Below, piece after piece: positions 1 through 7,323 of a DNA stretch of 21,753 nt (positions are counted from its first letter, which is position 1; each line of letters starts with the position of its first letter). The DNA comes from an uncultured Alphaproteobacteria bacterium. GTDB lineage: Bacteria > Pseudomonadota > Alphaproteobacteria > Rs-D84. Position numbers and translations under genes: made by a program. The DNA lies in contig CALARG010000046.1 in the NCBI GenBank assembly GCA_937888635.1, forward strand, positions 1 to 21,753, written 5' to 3'. The notes below the pieces were generated by a model. That model was not told where the DNA came from and made no database searches. It saw only the letters and a list, made by a program, of their open reading frames with translations.

Positions 1-365
1 GTACCGACTGGCAACAGAACCCCAGTTTCCTGGACGAAGGCAGCAATGGCGCATATTCATACTCTGCAGAACTGGAATACAACTACAAATTATCCGATCG
101 TGTAAAATTATCGCTAAAGGTTGACACAAATGTATTCCATGTCGGCAATATCGGTGGTGAATTATATGTCGCAGAATACAGCCAGTATGCCGTTGATGAA
201 AACGGTCAATATATAACCCAAGAAATTATTGGTGATGATGGGAATATCTATTATATCCCTGTGCTGGAAACATATCCAGCCTATACCGAACAGGTATCTG
301 ATTCCTTAAAGCGCGCCACATGGCAGTCGTTTGGTCTGCATCTGGGCGTTAAGTATGCGTTTTAA
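1..365 (+). CDS. C-terminal end of an outer-membrane beta-barrel protein (partial)
   Basis: Only the last 120 or so codons are present; the frame is open from base 3 to a TAA at 363-365. The peptide alternates polar and hydrophobic residues in short strands (for example around SYSAELEYNYKL and RVKLSLKV), contains a long acidic, Tyr-rich loop, and ends in a strand GLHLGVKYAF with a terminal Phe. A C-terminal aromatic residue is the usual recognition signal of barrel proteins inserted by the BAM complex. A TonB-dependent receptor is the likeliest identity because such receptors end this way, but no plug domain is in the window, so that is inference. The next gene starts 18 bases downstream on the same strand, so the two are probably cotranscribed. 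Confidence 0.7.
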   Translation, partial: TDWQQNPSFLDEGSNGAYSYSAELEYNYKLSDRVKLSLKVDTNVFHVGNIGGELYVAEYSQYAVDENGQYITQEIIGDDGNIYYIPVLETYPAYTEQVSDSLKRATWQSFGLHLGVKYAF

Positions 366-383
366 CTAATTTTGGGGGTATGT

Positions 384-1430
384 ATGAAGACCAAGTATCT
401 GTCGTGGTTGACGGCATGTGTATTATTTTTTCCATATTCTGCAAATGCCACGCGTGGTGAATTTAATATTGACCGCTGGTATGAAATGCTGGAATCTGTG
501 CGCACGCGCGCCACAGCCAATGGTATTTCCCCAGATACTATAAATTCAACCTTGCGTGGTCCCGCCTTTATTCCATCAATTGTTCGCAGCGATAAAAATC
601 AGGCAGAATTTAAATTGACCCTGGATGGTTATCTGGCGCGTACCGTAAATTCTACGCGCATTGCCCAGGGACAAAAGATGCGTGCAACATATCCAACAAT
701 GTTGTCGCGTGTTGAAAATAAATATGGTGTGCCACCACATATCATGCTGGCGTTCTGGGGTATGGAATCAAATTATGGCGCGGTAAAGTCGCGTCACAAA
801 TTAACAGATGCTTTCTTTACATTAATGTATGATGGGCGCCGCGAAACATTCTTTACAAACCAGTTAATAGCCCTGATGAAGATTGCAGATAAAAACAAAC
901 TGGACATAAATAATATCTATGGGTCCTGGGCAGGGGCTATGGGGCATTTTCAGTTTATTCCCACAACCCTGCAACAATACGGCGCAGACGGCAGCGGTGA
1001 TGGTCGTATTGATATCATAAATAATATTGGCGATGCAATGTTCAGTGCTGGCAATTACCTGAATAAACTGGGCTGGGATAAAAATCAGCGTATTGTTCGT
1101 CGGGTAATACTACCTGCTGATTTTGATATATCGCTGTTAGATGGCAAAACAAAATTTACTTTGCCCCAGTGGACGGCCATGGGGGTGACGAATCCTGATG
1201 GTTCGCCTATACCGCAAAATGAAATGACGGCCGGTCTGGTTGCAGATGTTGCCGAAATTACCAACATGCGTACCCAGGCAGCCCAGACCGCCACACCAGA
1301 CACAGACATTGCGCCAATGCCGGTTATAACCGCATACCTGACATATCCGAATTTCTATCGGATTAAAAAGTGGAATAATTCTAATTGGTACGCAATTGCA
1401 ATTGCCACCCTGGCGGACCAATTGCATTAA
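384..1430 (+). CDS. mltB: Lytic murein transglycosylase, MltB family
   Basis: Periplasmic enzyme of the MltB/SLT_2 type, expected to cleave the MurNAc-GlcNAc bond of peptidoglycan to 1,6-anhydro products. I chose the ATG at 384, preceded by GGGGG at 374-378, over an in-frame TTG four codons upstream; this gives 348 residues. Residues 1 to about 22 form a signal peptide (Lys-rich start, hydrophobic core, end at ANA). There is no lipobox Cys near the cleavage site, so it looks soluble rather than a lipoprotein as in E. coli MltB. The catalytic Glu is at about residue 128 in FWGMESNYG. The family signature AGAMGHFQF follows at about 183-191. The C-terminal domain has a weakly conserved tail. Its stop overlaps the stop of the convergent gene by three bases (1427-1429). 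Family assignment is firm; which paralogue it is remains less certain. Confidence 0.88.
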   Translation: MKTKYLSWLTACVLFFPYSANATRGEFNIDRWYEMLESVRTRATANGISPDTINSTLRGPAFIPSIVRSDKNQAEFKLTLDGYLARTVNSTRIAQGQKMRATYPTMLSRVENKYGVPPHIMLAFWGMESNYGAVKSRHKLTDAFFTLMYDGRRETFFTNQLIALMKIADKNKLDINNIYGSWAGAMGHFQFIPTTLQQYGADGSGDGRIDIINNIGDAMFSAGNYLNKLGWDKNQRIVRRVILPADFDISLLDGKTKFTLPQWTAMGVTNPDGSPIPQNEMTAGLVADVAEITNMRTQAAQTATPDTDIAPMPVITAYLTYPNFYRIKKWNNSNWYAIAIATLADQLH

Positions 1431-2221
1431 TCGCGCCTGTCGTAAACCAATTTAGATATATCGGCCTTCAGTTTTGCGCGCCATGCATGTCGCACATCAT
1501 GTAATGGTATAAATTTACACACCCCATTCAGCAGACATTTTTTCCATATGTATTTTGCGCGCCTGTCGCGTGGCACGCGCAGCCCATATTGTGCAAAAAT
1601 TCTGTCACACAGTTTTTGATTTCCAACGGTTGTGTTGTTCCCCTGGGGGTCCTTTTCAATCGTGTGCAAATCATATCGGACAATATTGGGGGCAATAATT
1701 GTTTGTTGTGGAATATATTGCCCATCACGGTGCTGAATAATCAGAAAATCAATATCCTTGTTCATTTTATTACAAAATCGCACCGCAAAGTCCACCCATG
1801 CATCATTCGTTGTATCGTGATAGTGTGAAAACCAAACCAATAAAACCCGTTCGTGTTTTCGTATGTTGTCATAAAATCGTCTGATCCTGCGGGCGTATTT
1901 TTCTGCCACATCTGGAAAAGATTTTTCCAACGCGACGCCCGTCGGGAAATCATGATAGAAATACAGTCCTGTTCGTCTGTTTTTGTAATAGTCGCACTTT
2001 TCATCATTTACAATGTTTGGATTTTTTTCAACAAACTCAAAGTCGTCTATGTTCATAAATCCATACATATCATTTAAAATCATATCAAATCGCATGTGTG
2101 CAGGCACACTGGTCAGCCAATCCAGCGGCCCCGACACAACGCGCAGATTATGTCTTTTTAAATACATACTGCACGCACAGTCGTGTCCAATTGAATAAAC
2201 AATATCGTATTTGTTTTTCAT
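1427..2221 (-). CDS. DUF1796 family, putative papain-like cysteine peptidase
   Basis: 264 residues. The N-terminus carries the family pattern: YSIGHDCACS (Cys at 15 and 17), then LKRHNLR and SGPLDWL near residues 21-36, matching the SLGxxCxxAxxLxxxxLR...PFDW pattern known for DUF1796. A conserved His follows in FYHDFP at about residue 90, and a VWFSHYHD segment lies further on. The papain-like label comes from fold prediction of the family; no substrate is known to me. It is the last gene of a five-gene glycan operon, starting 14 bases after the preceding stop with AAGGGG as ribosome binding site. Proteins of this family are often found among surface-polysaccharide genes, so a role in glycan or glycoprotein modification is an inference from context. 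No terminator separates it from the convergent transglycosylase gene. Confidence 0.72.
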   Translation of the reverse strand: MKNKYDIVYSIGHDCACSMYLKRHNLRVVSGPLDWLTSVPAHMRFDMILNDMYGFMNIDDFEFVEKNPNIVNDEKCDYYKNRRTGLYFYHDFPTGVALEKSFPDVAEKYARRIRRFYDNIRKHERVLLVWFSHYHDTTNDAWVDFAVRFCNKMNKDIDFLIIQHRDGQYIPQQTIIAPNIVRYDLHTIEKDPQGNNTTVGNQKLCDRIFAQYGLRVPRDRRAKYIWKKCLLNGVCKFIPLHDVRHAWRAKLKADISKLVYDRRD

Positions 2222-2235
2222 TTTTTATACCCCTT

Positions 2236-3036
2236 TTATGTGCAGTGTTTTTTGATAAATTTTTCTTTGTCTTTTGTATGCAAAATAAATATGCACAATA
2301 CGCGCCCCAGCCATCGTGGCACAATCCATGCGTCAAAATTTTCTGCCGGGTTTTGGTTGTGGCTGACTTTGTGTACAAACAATAACTCATCGCAGTGTCT
2401 GTGTGCGCCCGCTGTTTCATACATTGGTGTTGTCTGAATATTATTGCGCCACATAGCCCAGTTATATGATAACTGGTCGCGTTTTGAATATTTTCTAACC
2501 ATATTCCACCACTTATTTTGTGCGCGCATGATTTGCGGGGCGTTATGTTGCCTCAGAATAATACAGGTTTCATTCAGACCGTTGTTTTTTGGATATCTTG
2601 ATAATCGCAATCTGCGCATTTCAAGATTCACGGTATTTTTATTATCAATTCTCAGTTCTTTGATAGCCTGCGCTTCGTCATAAATGCATTTTCGTGTTGG
2701 GTGAATTGGTACAGATATAATTGTACCCATTTCAATCAAAGAATTAATGCGCCTAAAGAAGTCTTGGGATTGAATAACAATATTTCCATCAACCCATAAA
2801 CTGTAATCGTATTCTGGAAACAAAATATGTGCATTAATCTTGTGCCATCGTGCGTTTTTTACATTGCCCAGTTCATAAAAAAACAACGGTCGCACACCCC
2901 AGTGCATATATTGTCCCATTCCCAACAGATATTTATTATCTGTGAATAAAACATAATCCCAACCGTCATCAATATATGTATGCGCGCACACATCGTCGTA
3001 TTCGCCTGTAATGCATGTGTACAAGACTTTTTTCAT
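2236..3036 (-). CDS. DUF616 (TOD1/MUCI70-like) glycosyltransferase-like protein
   Basis: 266 residues from the ATG at 3036. The open frame extends upstream inside the preceding gene, but KKVLYTCITGEYD is the usual family N-terminus, so the internal ATG, one base after the previous stop, is preferred. Family hallmarks are WDYVLFTDN at about residues 26-34, then RWHKINAHILFPEYDYSLWV and DGN at about 63-85. The WVDGN element resembles the nucleotide-sugar/metal-binding DxD-type motif of GT-A folds. This family (PF04765) includes plant MUCI70/TOD1 proteins and many bacterial proteins in glycan loci. The acceptor and donor sugars cannot be told from sequence. It lies in a leftward operon downstream of a GT2 gene, and translational coupling is likely because there is little intergenic space. 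Confidence 0.75.
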   Translation of the reverse strand: MKKVLYTCITGEYDDVCAHTYIDDGWDYVLFTDNKYLLGMGQYMHWGVRPLFFYELGNVKNARWHKINAHILFPEYDYSLWVDGNIVIQSQDFFRRINSLIEMGTIISVPIHPTRKCIYDEAQAIKELRIDNKNTVNLEMRRLRLSRYPKNNGLNETCIILRQHNAPQIMRAQNKWWNMVRKYSKRDQLSYNWAMWRNNIQTTPMYETAGAHRHCDELLFVHKVSHNQNPAENFDAWIVPRWLGRVLCIFILHTKDKEKFIKKHCT

Positions 3037-3037
3037 C

Positions 3038-3916
3038 TTACTTAATCCGCAACAATTGTATACAGTCAAACAGATATATTTTTTTCTGCCCGTGCTTAAA
3101 TTTAATTTTGACCAAAGGTATAAATCCAAACAGTTTTATCCTGCGTACCACCGTCATGCACTGATTACATTTTTTTAACTGCTTCCATTCGTCATACAGT
3201 ATCGGATGCATTGCGCGTGCATTTACCACAATTTGCGGGGGCAGGTCGTACATTTTCTGCCAATGGCGCAGGGTGGTATTGTCGCCCGTCCAAACATACT
3301 TTAAAACAACATCTGATAAATTATGAAAATATGTGTGTGGCAATAAATCCAGAAACAGCATTCTGTCTTCGCATGGCGACCAGCGTTCATCATACCGCAC
3401 GCCCGAATTTATCAGTACTGATTTCCGTATCATGCACCCTGAATGAACAGGATTGCATACATATTCTTCATTAACCAAACTTAATTTGATTTCATGATCG
3501 TGAATTGGGCGCGGCGCAAATGGCATTTCCTGACCGTCTTTTATTTCTATAACCTGGCCACCAACTGCGCCAATGTGTGGGTTTTTATCCAGAAAGTCAG
3601 CCTCTATCTGGAATCTTTGTGGGGTTGAAATATCGTCATGGTCTGCCACCGCCAGATATTCGCCCGCCGCCATATCAATTAATTTGTTTCGTGATTTTGT
3701 AATTCCCATATTGTATTCGTTAACAAAATACTTTATTCGCGCATCATTGTATGATTTAACAATTCTTTCAATCTCGGTATTTTCCGGACTGTCATTTAAT
3801 ATCAGAAATTCAAAGTCATCATATGTCTGCCCCAGAATACTTTCTATCATTGCCCGCAGGTCTTGTGGTCTGGTGTTATATACCGGGGTCAGAACGGAAA
3901 TTTTTGGTTGTGTCAT
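3038..3916 (-). CDS. Glycosyltransferase family 2
   Basis: 292 residues, the usual length for a single-domain GT2. The GT-A nucleotide-binding region starts at residue 5 (ISVLTPVYNT), with ILNDSPENT near 39-47 and the metal-binding DHDD at about 92-95. A conserved GGQVI segment follows at the acceptor-side start of the fold. The C-terminus ends in a repeated LFGFIPLVKIK / LFDCIQLLRIK tail also found in the other GT2 gene of this operon. The ATG overlaps the TGA of the upstream GT4 gene in an ATGA arrangement, a sign of translational coupling. It probably adds one sugar to a cell-surface glycan. It is clearly paralogous to the GT2 gene at 5136-6059, with identical nucleotide tracts. Confidence 0.9.
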   Translation of the reverse strand: MTQPKISVLTPVYNTRPQDLRAMIESILGQTYDDFEFLILNDSPENTEIERIVKSYNDARIKYFVNEYNMGITKSRNKLIDMAAGEYLAVADHDDISTPQRFQIEADFLDKNPHIGAVGGQVIEIKDGQEMPFAPRPIHDHEIKLSLVNEEYVCNPVHSGCMIRKSVLINSGVRYDERWSPCEDRMLFLDLLPHTYFHNLSDVVLKYVWTGDNTTLRHWQKMYDLPPQIVVNARAMHPILYDEWKQLKKCNQCMTVVRRIKLFGFIPLVKIKFKHGQKKIYLFDCIQLLRIK

Positions 3917-5133
3917 AGTGTCTGCCTTTGTTTTTTTATAAAGTTTATAATGTCGGTCAGGTTTTGTTTTGGTGAAATCGTATTCAGTACCAATCCACGA
4001 TTATACTTTGATACCCGCTCTGCCGGCGCACCAATGTCAAAGCATGCAACGGGCAGCCCCATTGATATTGCCTCGGACGTGGTGTATGAAAATGTTTCTG
4101 GCCAAACAGATGGTATAAACACTAAATCAATCTGTTCGCGTTCCATTATTCGGGGCAGTTGTTTTGGCTTGTACTTGCCATAGACATATACATTTTCTGG
4201 CGCATTTTTCATTGTGCCAATAATTTTTATTTTTACATTATCTGCCAAATGGCACGCCATATCACGAATAACACCTGCGCCTTTTTGCTGTGATATTGCC
4301 CCCAGGACAGCAATGTTTATATCATTGTGTGGTCTTATTCTGGCGACCTTGAATTTGCGTACAGTATGCGGAATAACAGATATTTTATTTTTTATATTCG
4401 GGTAAACTGTTGTAAAAATATTTGCAATTTTTTCTGAAAATACGATTACAGAATCTGCTGTATTTTCCAGAAAATTCTGCCATGTATGCCGCCAACTGCA
4501 AATACTGATTGCACCTGACTTTAATACCCGGTCTGATATTTTATTATCCCCCAGCTGTTTTTTGCCCCAGCATTGTTCGCATCCGCCACCATATTGCAAT
4601 CCACAGTATTCCCCATCACAGTTAATTAAATTAAAACTGGGGCAAATACAGTGAAAATCATGCCCCCGGAAAGATACGCACGGGCAATATGGATTGTTTT
4701 GTTTTATTGCACGGATTAGAGTCAGCATATCTGTTGTGCTTTTATACGCGACCAGATTATTAACCACGATTTCATCTGCATGCAAATCGCAGCACAAATT
4801 GTAGACCTGATATACATTCGGGGTCTTGAAAACACGATGCCGGTTTGTTGCCCATGTCATATGATATAATTCTGTTGCGGGAAAGTATTGTACCCTGACA
4901 ATATCAAATTTCTGCCTCAGAGCTTTTATTTGTCGCTTTGAATAAACCTCGGTCCCGCCCCCCAGTGCATGGTCAAACCATACTATAACGGGTTTGCCAG
5001 TCAGGCGATTTATAATTATGTTTGGGTTGTTAGTGTGTGCATACCACATGCGTTGCAGATTGCGCCGCAACGGTCGTCGCAACGAAGGTATTGGTATCAT
5101 ACAGCATGCAATATTTATCAGGCCACGCATCAT
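3913..5133 (-). CDS. Glycosyltransferase family 4 (group 1)
   Basis: 406 residues with a two-domain GT-B layout. The N-terminal domain has a Gly-rich element in HALGGGTEVYSKR at about 55-67. A middle segment is Cys-rich (residues 150-189, eight Cys, including the HDFHCICPSFNL motif), a feature seen in a subgroup of GT4 enzymes that transfer to lipid-linked or surface glycans. The C-terminal domain starts near residue 270, and the EX7E retaining-enzyme motif is visible as E346 and E354 in PETFSYTTSEA, followed by GLPVACFDIGAPAE. It starts two bases after the stop of the upstream GT2 gene and overlaps the downstream GT2 by four bases. Two Met codons occur in tandem (5133 and 5130); either could be the start. 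Confidence 0.88.
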   Translation of the reverse strand: MMRGLINIACCMIPIPSLRRPLRRNLQRMWYAHTNNPNIIINRLTGKPVIVWFDHALGGGTEVYSKRQIKALRQKFDIVRVQYFPATELYHMTWATNRHRVFKTPNVYQVYNLCCDLHADEIVVNNLVAYKSTTDMLTLIRAIKQNNPYCPCVSFRGHDFHCICPSFNLINCDGEYCGLQYGGGCEQCWGKKQLGDNKISDRVLKSGAISICSWRHTWQNFLENTADSVIVFSEKIANIFTTVYPNIKNKISVIPHTVRKFKVARIRPHNDINIAVLGAISQQKGAGVIRDMACHLADNVKIKIIGTMKNAPENVYVYGKYKPKQLPRIMEREQIDLVFIPSVWPETFSYTTSEAISMGLPVACFDIGAPAERVSKYNRGLVLNTISPKQNLTDIINFIKKQRQTL

Positions 5134-5135
5134 AT

Positions 5136-6059
5136 TCAGTCTTTGATTTTTACCAGTGGTATACAGTCAAACAGCAACGCCCACTTGTTCTTTATTTTAA
5201 TTAATGGGATTTTTCCAAACAGTCTGACGCGTATTCGTCGCAGACTGCGTTCAAACGCCAACCTGTACATTGGGTATTTGTTGCATATTTGCATTTTGAT
5301 AGATTCATGCACGATATTAACGCGCCGTCTGTTTTGATTTGAAGTGTTTGTATTTTCCCATCTGTATTCAACCAAAACTTCTTGCAGATTGTGAAAATCA
5401 GTGCACGCCATCAATTGCCCCCATAACCGATAATCTTCTGCAGGCGTATATTGTTCTTCGTATTTTATGTTGTTTTTTATCAGCACAGATTTTCTTATCA
5501 TCGCGGTTGTGTGCATAATTGCACACACATCGGTCAGTCGTATTTTTATATCTGTATCAAATTCCGGATTTTTTCGTATAAAGTCTTTTTCTCCGAACCA
5601 GTGCGCCCATGCACCAACCACCCCAACATATGGATTTTCATCCAGAAACCTGACCTGCCTTTCCAGTCGCGATGGGTGTGATATATCGTCATGATCAAAA
5701 ATTGCCAAATACTTACCGCGCGCCAAATCAATCAGTTTATTTCGCGATGCAGAAATCCCGATGTTTTTATCATTGCAGACATATTTTATCCGCGCATCAT
5801 TGTATGATTTAACAATCTGACCCAGTTCGGTATTTTCCGGACTGTCATTCAAGATTATAAATTCAAAATCAGCGTATGTCTGATTCAGAATTGATTCAAT
5901 ACACGCGCGCAAGTGTGCGTGATTTGTATTGTATATCGGGGTCAGCACAGATACCGTTGGCATATGAAAACCTTTTTCTTCTTTCGTGCTATCAGCATAG
6001 CCATTTTCATTCACACATGCACTAGGACAGTATTCTGTAAAATTTATTTTATTGTTCAT
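5136..6059 (-). CDS. Glycosyltransferase family 2, first gene of the glycan operon
   Basis: GT2 protein. The chosen ATG at 6059 has GGAG seven bases upstream and gives 307 residues; an ATG at 5963 (MPTVSVLTP), with AAGG about seven bases upstream, would remove a 32-residue hydrophilic extension and match the start of the paralogue, so both starts are open. GT-A features are SVLTPIYNT, then IILNDSPENTE, and DHDD at about 122-125. A later AEDYRLW segment resembles the ED acceptor motif of GT2 enzymes. The C-terminus carries the LFGKIPLIKIK / LFDCIPLVKIK tail. It is the promoter-proximal gene of a five-gene leftward operon, and its start lies 25 bases beyond an intrinsic terminator, which suggests control by termination/antitermination in the leader. 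Confidence 0.88.
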   Translation of the reverse strand: MNNKINFTEYCPSACVNENGYADSTKEEKGFHMPTVSVLTPIYNTNHAHLRACIESILNQTYADFEFIILNDSPENTELGQIVKSYNDARIKYVCNDKNIGISASRNKLIDLARGKYLAIFDHDDISHPSRLERQVRFLDENPYVGVVGAWAHWFGEKDFIRKNPEFDTDIKIRLTDVCAIMHTTAMIRKSVLIKNNIKYEEQYTPAEDYRLWGQLMACTDFHNLQEVLVEYRWENTNTSNQNRRRVNIVHESIKMQICNKYPMYRLAFERSLRRIRVRLFGKIPLIKIKNKWALLFDCIPLVKIKD

Positions 6060-6084
6060 TATTTGCTCCACTGTTTTTCTTTAC

Positions 6085-6111
6085 AAAAAAACACCAAGAA
6101 AAAACTTGGTG
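6085..6111 (-). terminator. Intrinsic terminator between leader promoter and glycan operon
   Basis: On the minus strand a 7-bp stem CACCAAG/CTTGGTG with a six-T loop is followed directly by seven T. It lies upstream of the first GT gene, so it either ends a small RNA or acts as an attenuator. Confidence 0.75.
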
Positions 6112-6250
6112 GTTGGAGTTTGAGAACAATACAACGGATTGCACGCCTTATTCAATATATTCGGCATACTCCAACCAGTGGCTGGAGTTTTAACGTCTTT
6201 TCTGACGCGTTGTACGGGTTCTCACGCCCATTGCAAAAACACTTCGCAAC
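6085..6250 (-). ncRNA. Structured leader RNA or small RNA upstream of the glycan operon
   Basis: A transcript starting near 6250 would fold as follows. A long-range helix pairs TGAGAAC (6121-6127) with GTTCTCA (6218-6224) and TACAACG (6130-6136) with CGTTGTA (6208-6214), giving 14 pairs with a small internal loop. It encloses a short CGTC/GACG hairpin (6194-6207) and a 10-bp hairpin, ACTCCAACCAGTGGCTGGAGT (6168-6188), with one mismatch. A terminator follows (6085-6111). GGTTGGAGT at 6111-6119 is also perfectly complementary to ACTCCAACC at 6168-6176, so an alternative fold abutting the terminator is possible. This layout, a multi-branched domain plus terminator before an operon, is typical of riboswitches, attenuators or a stand-alone sRNA. 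I recognise no known riboswitch consensus. The strand assignment rests on the promoter and the T-tract. Confidence 0.55.
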
Positions 6251-6256
6251 AACATA

Positions 6257-6285
6257 ATCATAGTTATAATAAATGATAAAATCAA
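6257..6285 (-). promoter_or_regulatory. Sigma-70-type promoter for leader RNA and glycan operon
   Basis: Reading the minus strand, TTGATT (6285-6280), a 17-base spacer and TATGAT (6262-6257). It predicts a transcript start near 6250, about 190 bases before the GT2 start codon. Confidence 0.55.
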
Positions 6286-6299
6286 CACAAATAAAATCG

Positions 6300-6328
6300 T
6301 TGAATATTCGGCGTTTGTTTGGTATTCT
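6300..6328 (+). promoter_or_regulatory. Sigma-70-type promoter for olsBA
   Basis: TTGAAT (6300-6305), a 17-base spacer and TATTCT (6323-6328), 32 bases before the olsB start codon. A TATAAT at 6265-6270 further upstream lacks a good -35 partner on this strand. Confidence 0.45.
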
Positions 6329-6359
6329 TTTCCCTATACAGTATACAAAGGATATATTT

Positions 6360-7319
6360 ATGGCTATCAAAATACGCGATTTTGAAGTTCGCCTGACGCG
6401 CAGCAAAGAAGAACGCAAACAGGTTCGTCAATTACGCTATCGGGTTTTCTGCCTGGAAGAAGGGGCGGGCGCAACCGAAGAACAACGCGCCCTGGGCGAA
6501 GAATATGATGCCTATGACCGTTTTGCAGAATATATGGCGGTTTTCCATAATGGTCGTGTGGTTGGCACATATCGTATCATTGACAGACGCGCCGCCGAAA
6601 AGATGGACGGTTTCTATACAGAAAATGAATATAATATATCCAAGATAAAAAAATATCGTGGCAACATTGCCGAAATGTCGCGTGCATGTGTTGACCCTGA
6701 ATATCGTGATAATGCACTGGTTTTGCGTATGTTGTGGGCGGGGTTGGGCGAATTGATTGTGCGCCGTAAAATTGGTGTTGTGTTTGGTGTGGCGTCCTTT
6801 GTCGGGACCAAGCCTGCACGCAGTGCCCAGGCCATATCATATCTGTACTATAACCACCTGTCGCCATTGCGCCTGCGTGCAACGGTATTGCCTGAAAAAT
6901 TTGCAGACGGCGTAAATCCAAAACTGGCGCGCATGAATATTTTGCCACGCGAATTTGTTGACACATCCGATGCGCGCGCTGAAATGACCCCATTGATTAA
7001 GGGGTATTTGCGCCTGGGGGCAACATTTGGTCGTGGTGTGTTCGTTGATGTGCCGTTTAATTCATACGATGTATTTGTTGTTGTTGAAACACGCAAAATG
7101 GATGCCGCATATCAAAAGCATTTCTTGGGCCGTGAAAATGCACTGGGGTCGCCCGAAGATGACAAAGAAAAAATCATCAAAACAGTGGGCAAAATTTTAA
7201 CATTCCCAGTTGTTGGCCCGTTCAAGGCGGTGCGTGCCGTCGTTGACTTCCTGTTGCGCGAAGATGCCGACGACGCCGAATATATAGAAGATGCCGAAAA
7301 ATCAGAAACTGAAGAATAG
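6360..7319 (+). CDS. olsB: L-ornithine N-alpha-acyltransferase OlsB
   Basis: 319 residues from the ATG at 6360, with AAAGGA at 6347-6352; an in-frame ATG 29 codons upstream has no ribosome site and would start with a non-conserved segment. The protein is a GNAT-fold acyltransferase of the OlsB/hemolysin-like type, expected to transfer a 3-hydroxyacyl chain from acyl-ACP to ornithine to give lyso-ornithine lipid. Family features are LRYRVFCLEEGAG near 25-35, EMSRACVDPEYR near 105-116 and FGVASFVGT near 142-150. It is longer than many OlsB proteins because of an acidic C-terminal tail. The next gene encodes the matching second acyltransferase, which strongly supports the assignment. Confidence 0.82.
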   Translation: MAIKIRDFEVRLTRSKEERKQVRQLRYRVFCLEEGAGATEEQRALGEEYDAYDRFAEYMAVFHNGRVVGTYRIIDRRAAEKMDGFYTENEYNISKIKKYRGNIAEMSRACVDPEYRDNALVLRMLWAGLGELIVRRKIGVVFGVASFVGTKPARSAQAISYLYYNHLSPLRLRATVLPEKFADGVNPKLARMNILPREFVDTSDARAEMTPLIKGYLRLGATFGRGVFVDVPFNSYDVFVVVETRKMDAAYQKHFLGRENALGSPEDDKEKIIKTVGKILTFPVVGPFKAVRAVVDFLLREDADDAEYIEDAEKSETEE

Positions 7320-7323
7320 TGTC

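Noticed and set aside
372..383. TTG at 372 as the transglycosylase start
   Set aside because: It overlaps the ribosome binding site of the ATG at 384 and adds four residues in front of a normal signal peptide.
2098..2437. Plus-strand frames opposite the DUF1796 and DUF616 genes
   Set aside because: The minus-strand frames carry the family motifs and overlap by coupling; the plus-strand frames have none and lack ribosome sites.
5136..6059. Loss of the conserved ED acceptor motif in the first GT2 gene as a sign of pseudogenisation
   Set aside because: AEDYRLW is present in the expected place, the frame is intact and the length is normal.
6092..6224. The repeats at the start of the glycan operon as CRISPR repeats with a tracrRNA
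   Set aside because: Only two partial similar copies occur (GTTGGAGTTT and GCTGGAGTTT), the pairing fits a leader fold with terminator, and no cas9 is nearby.
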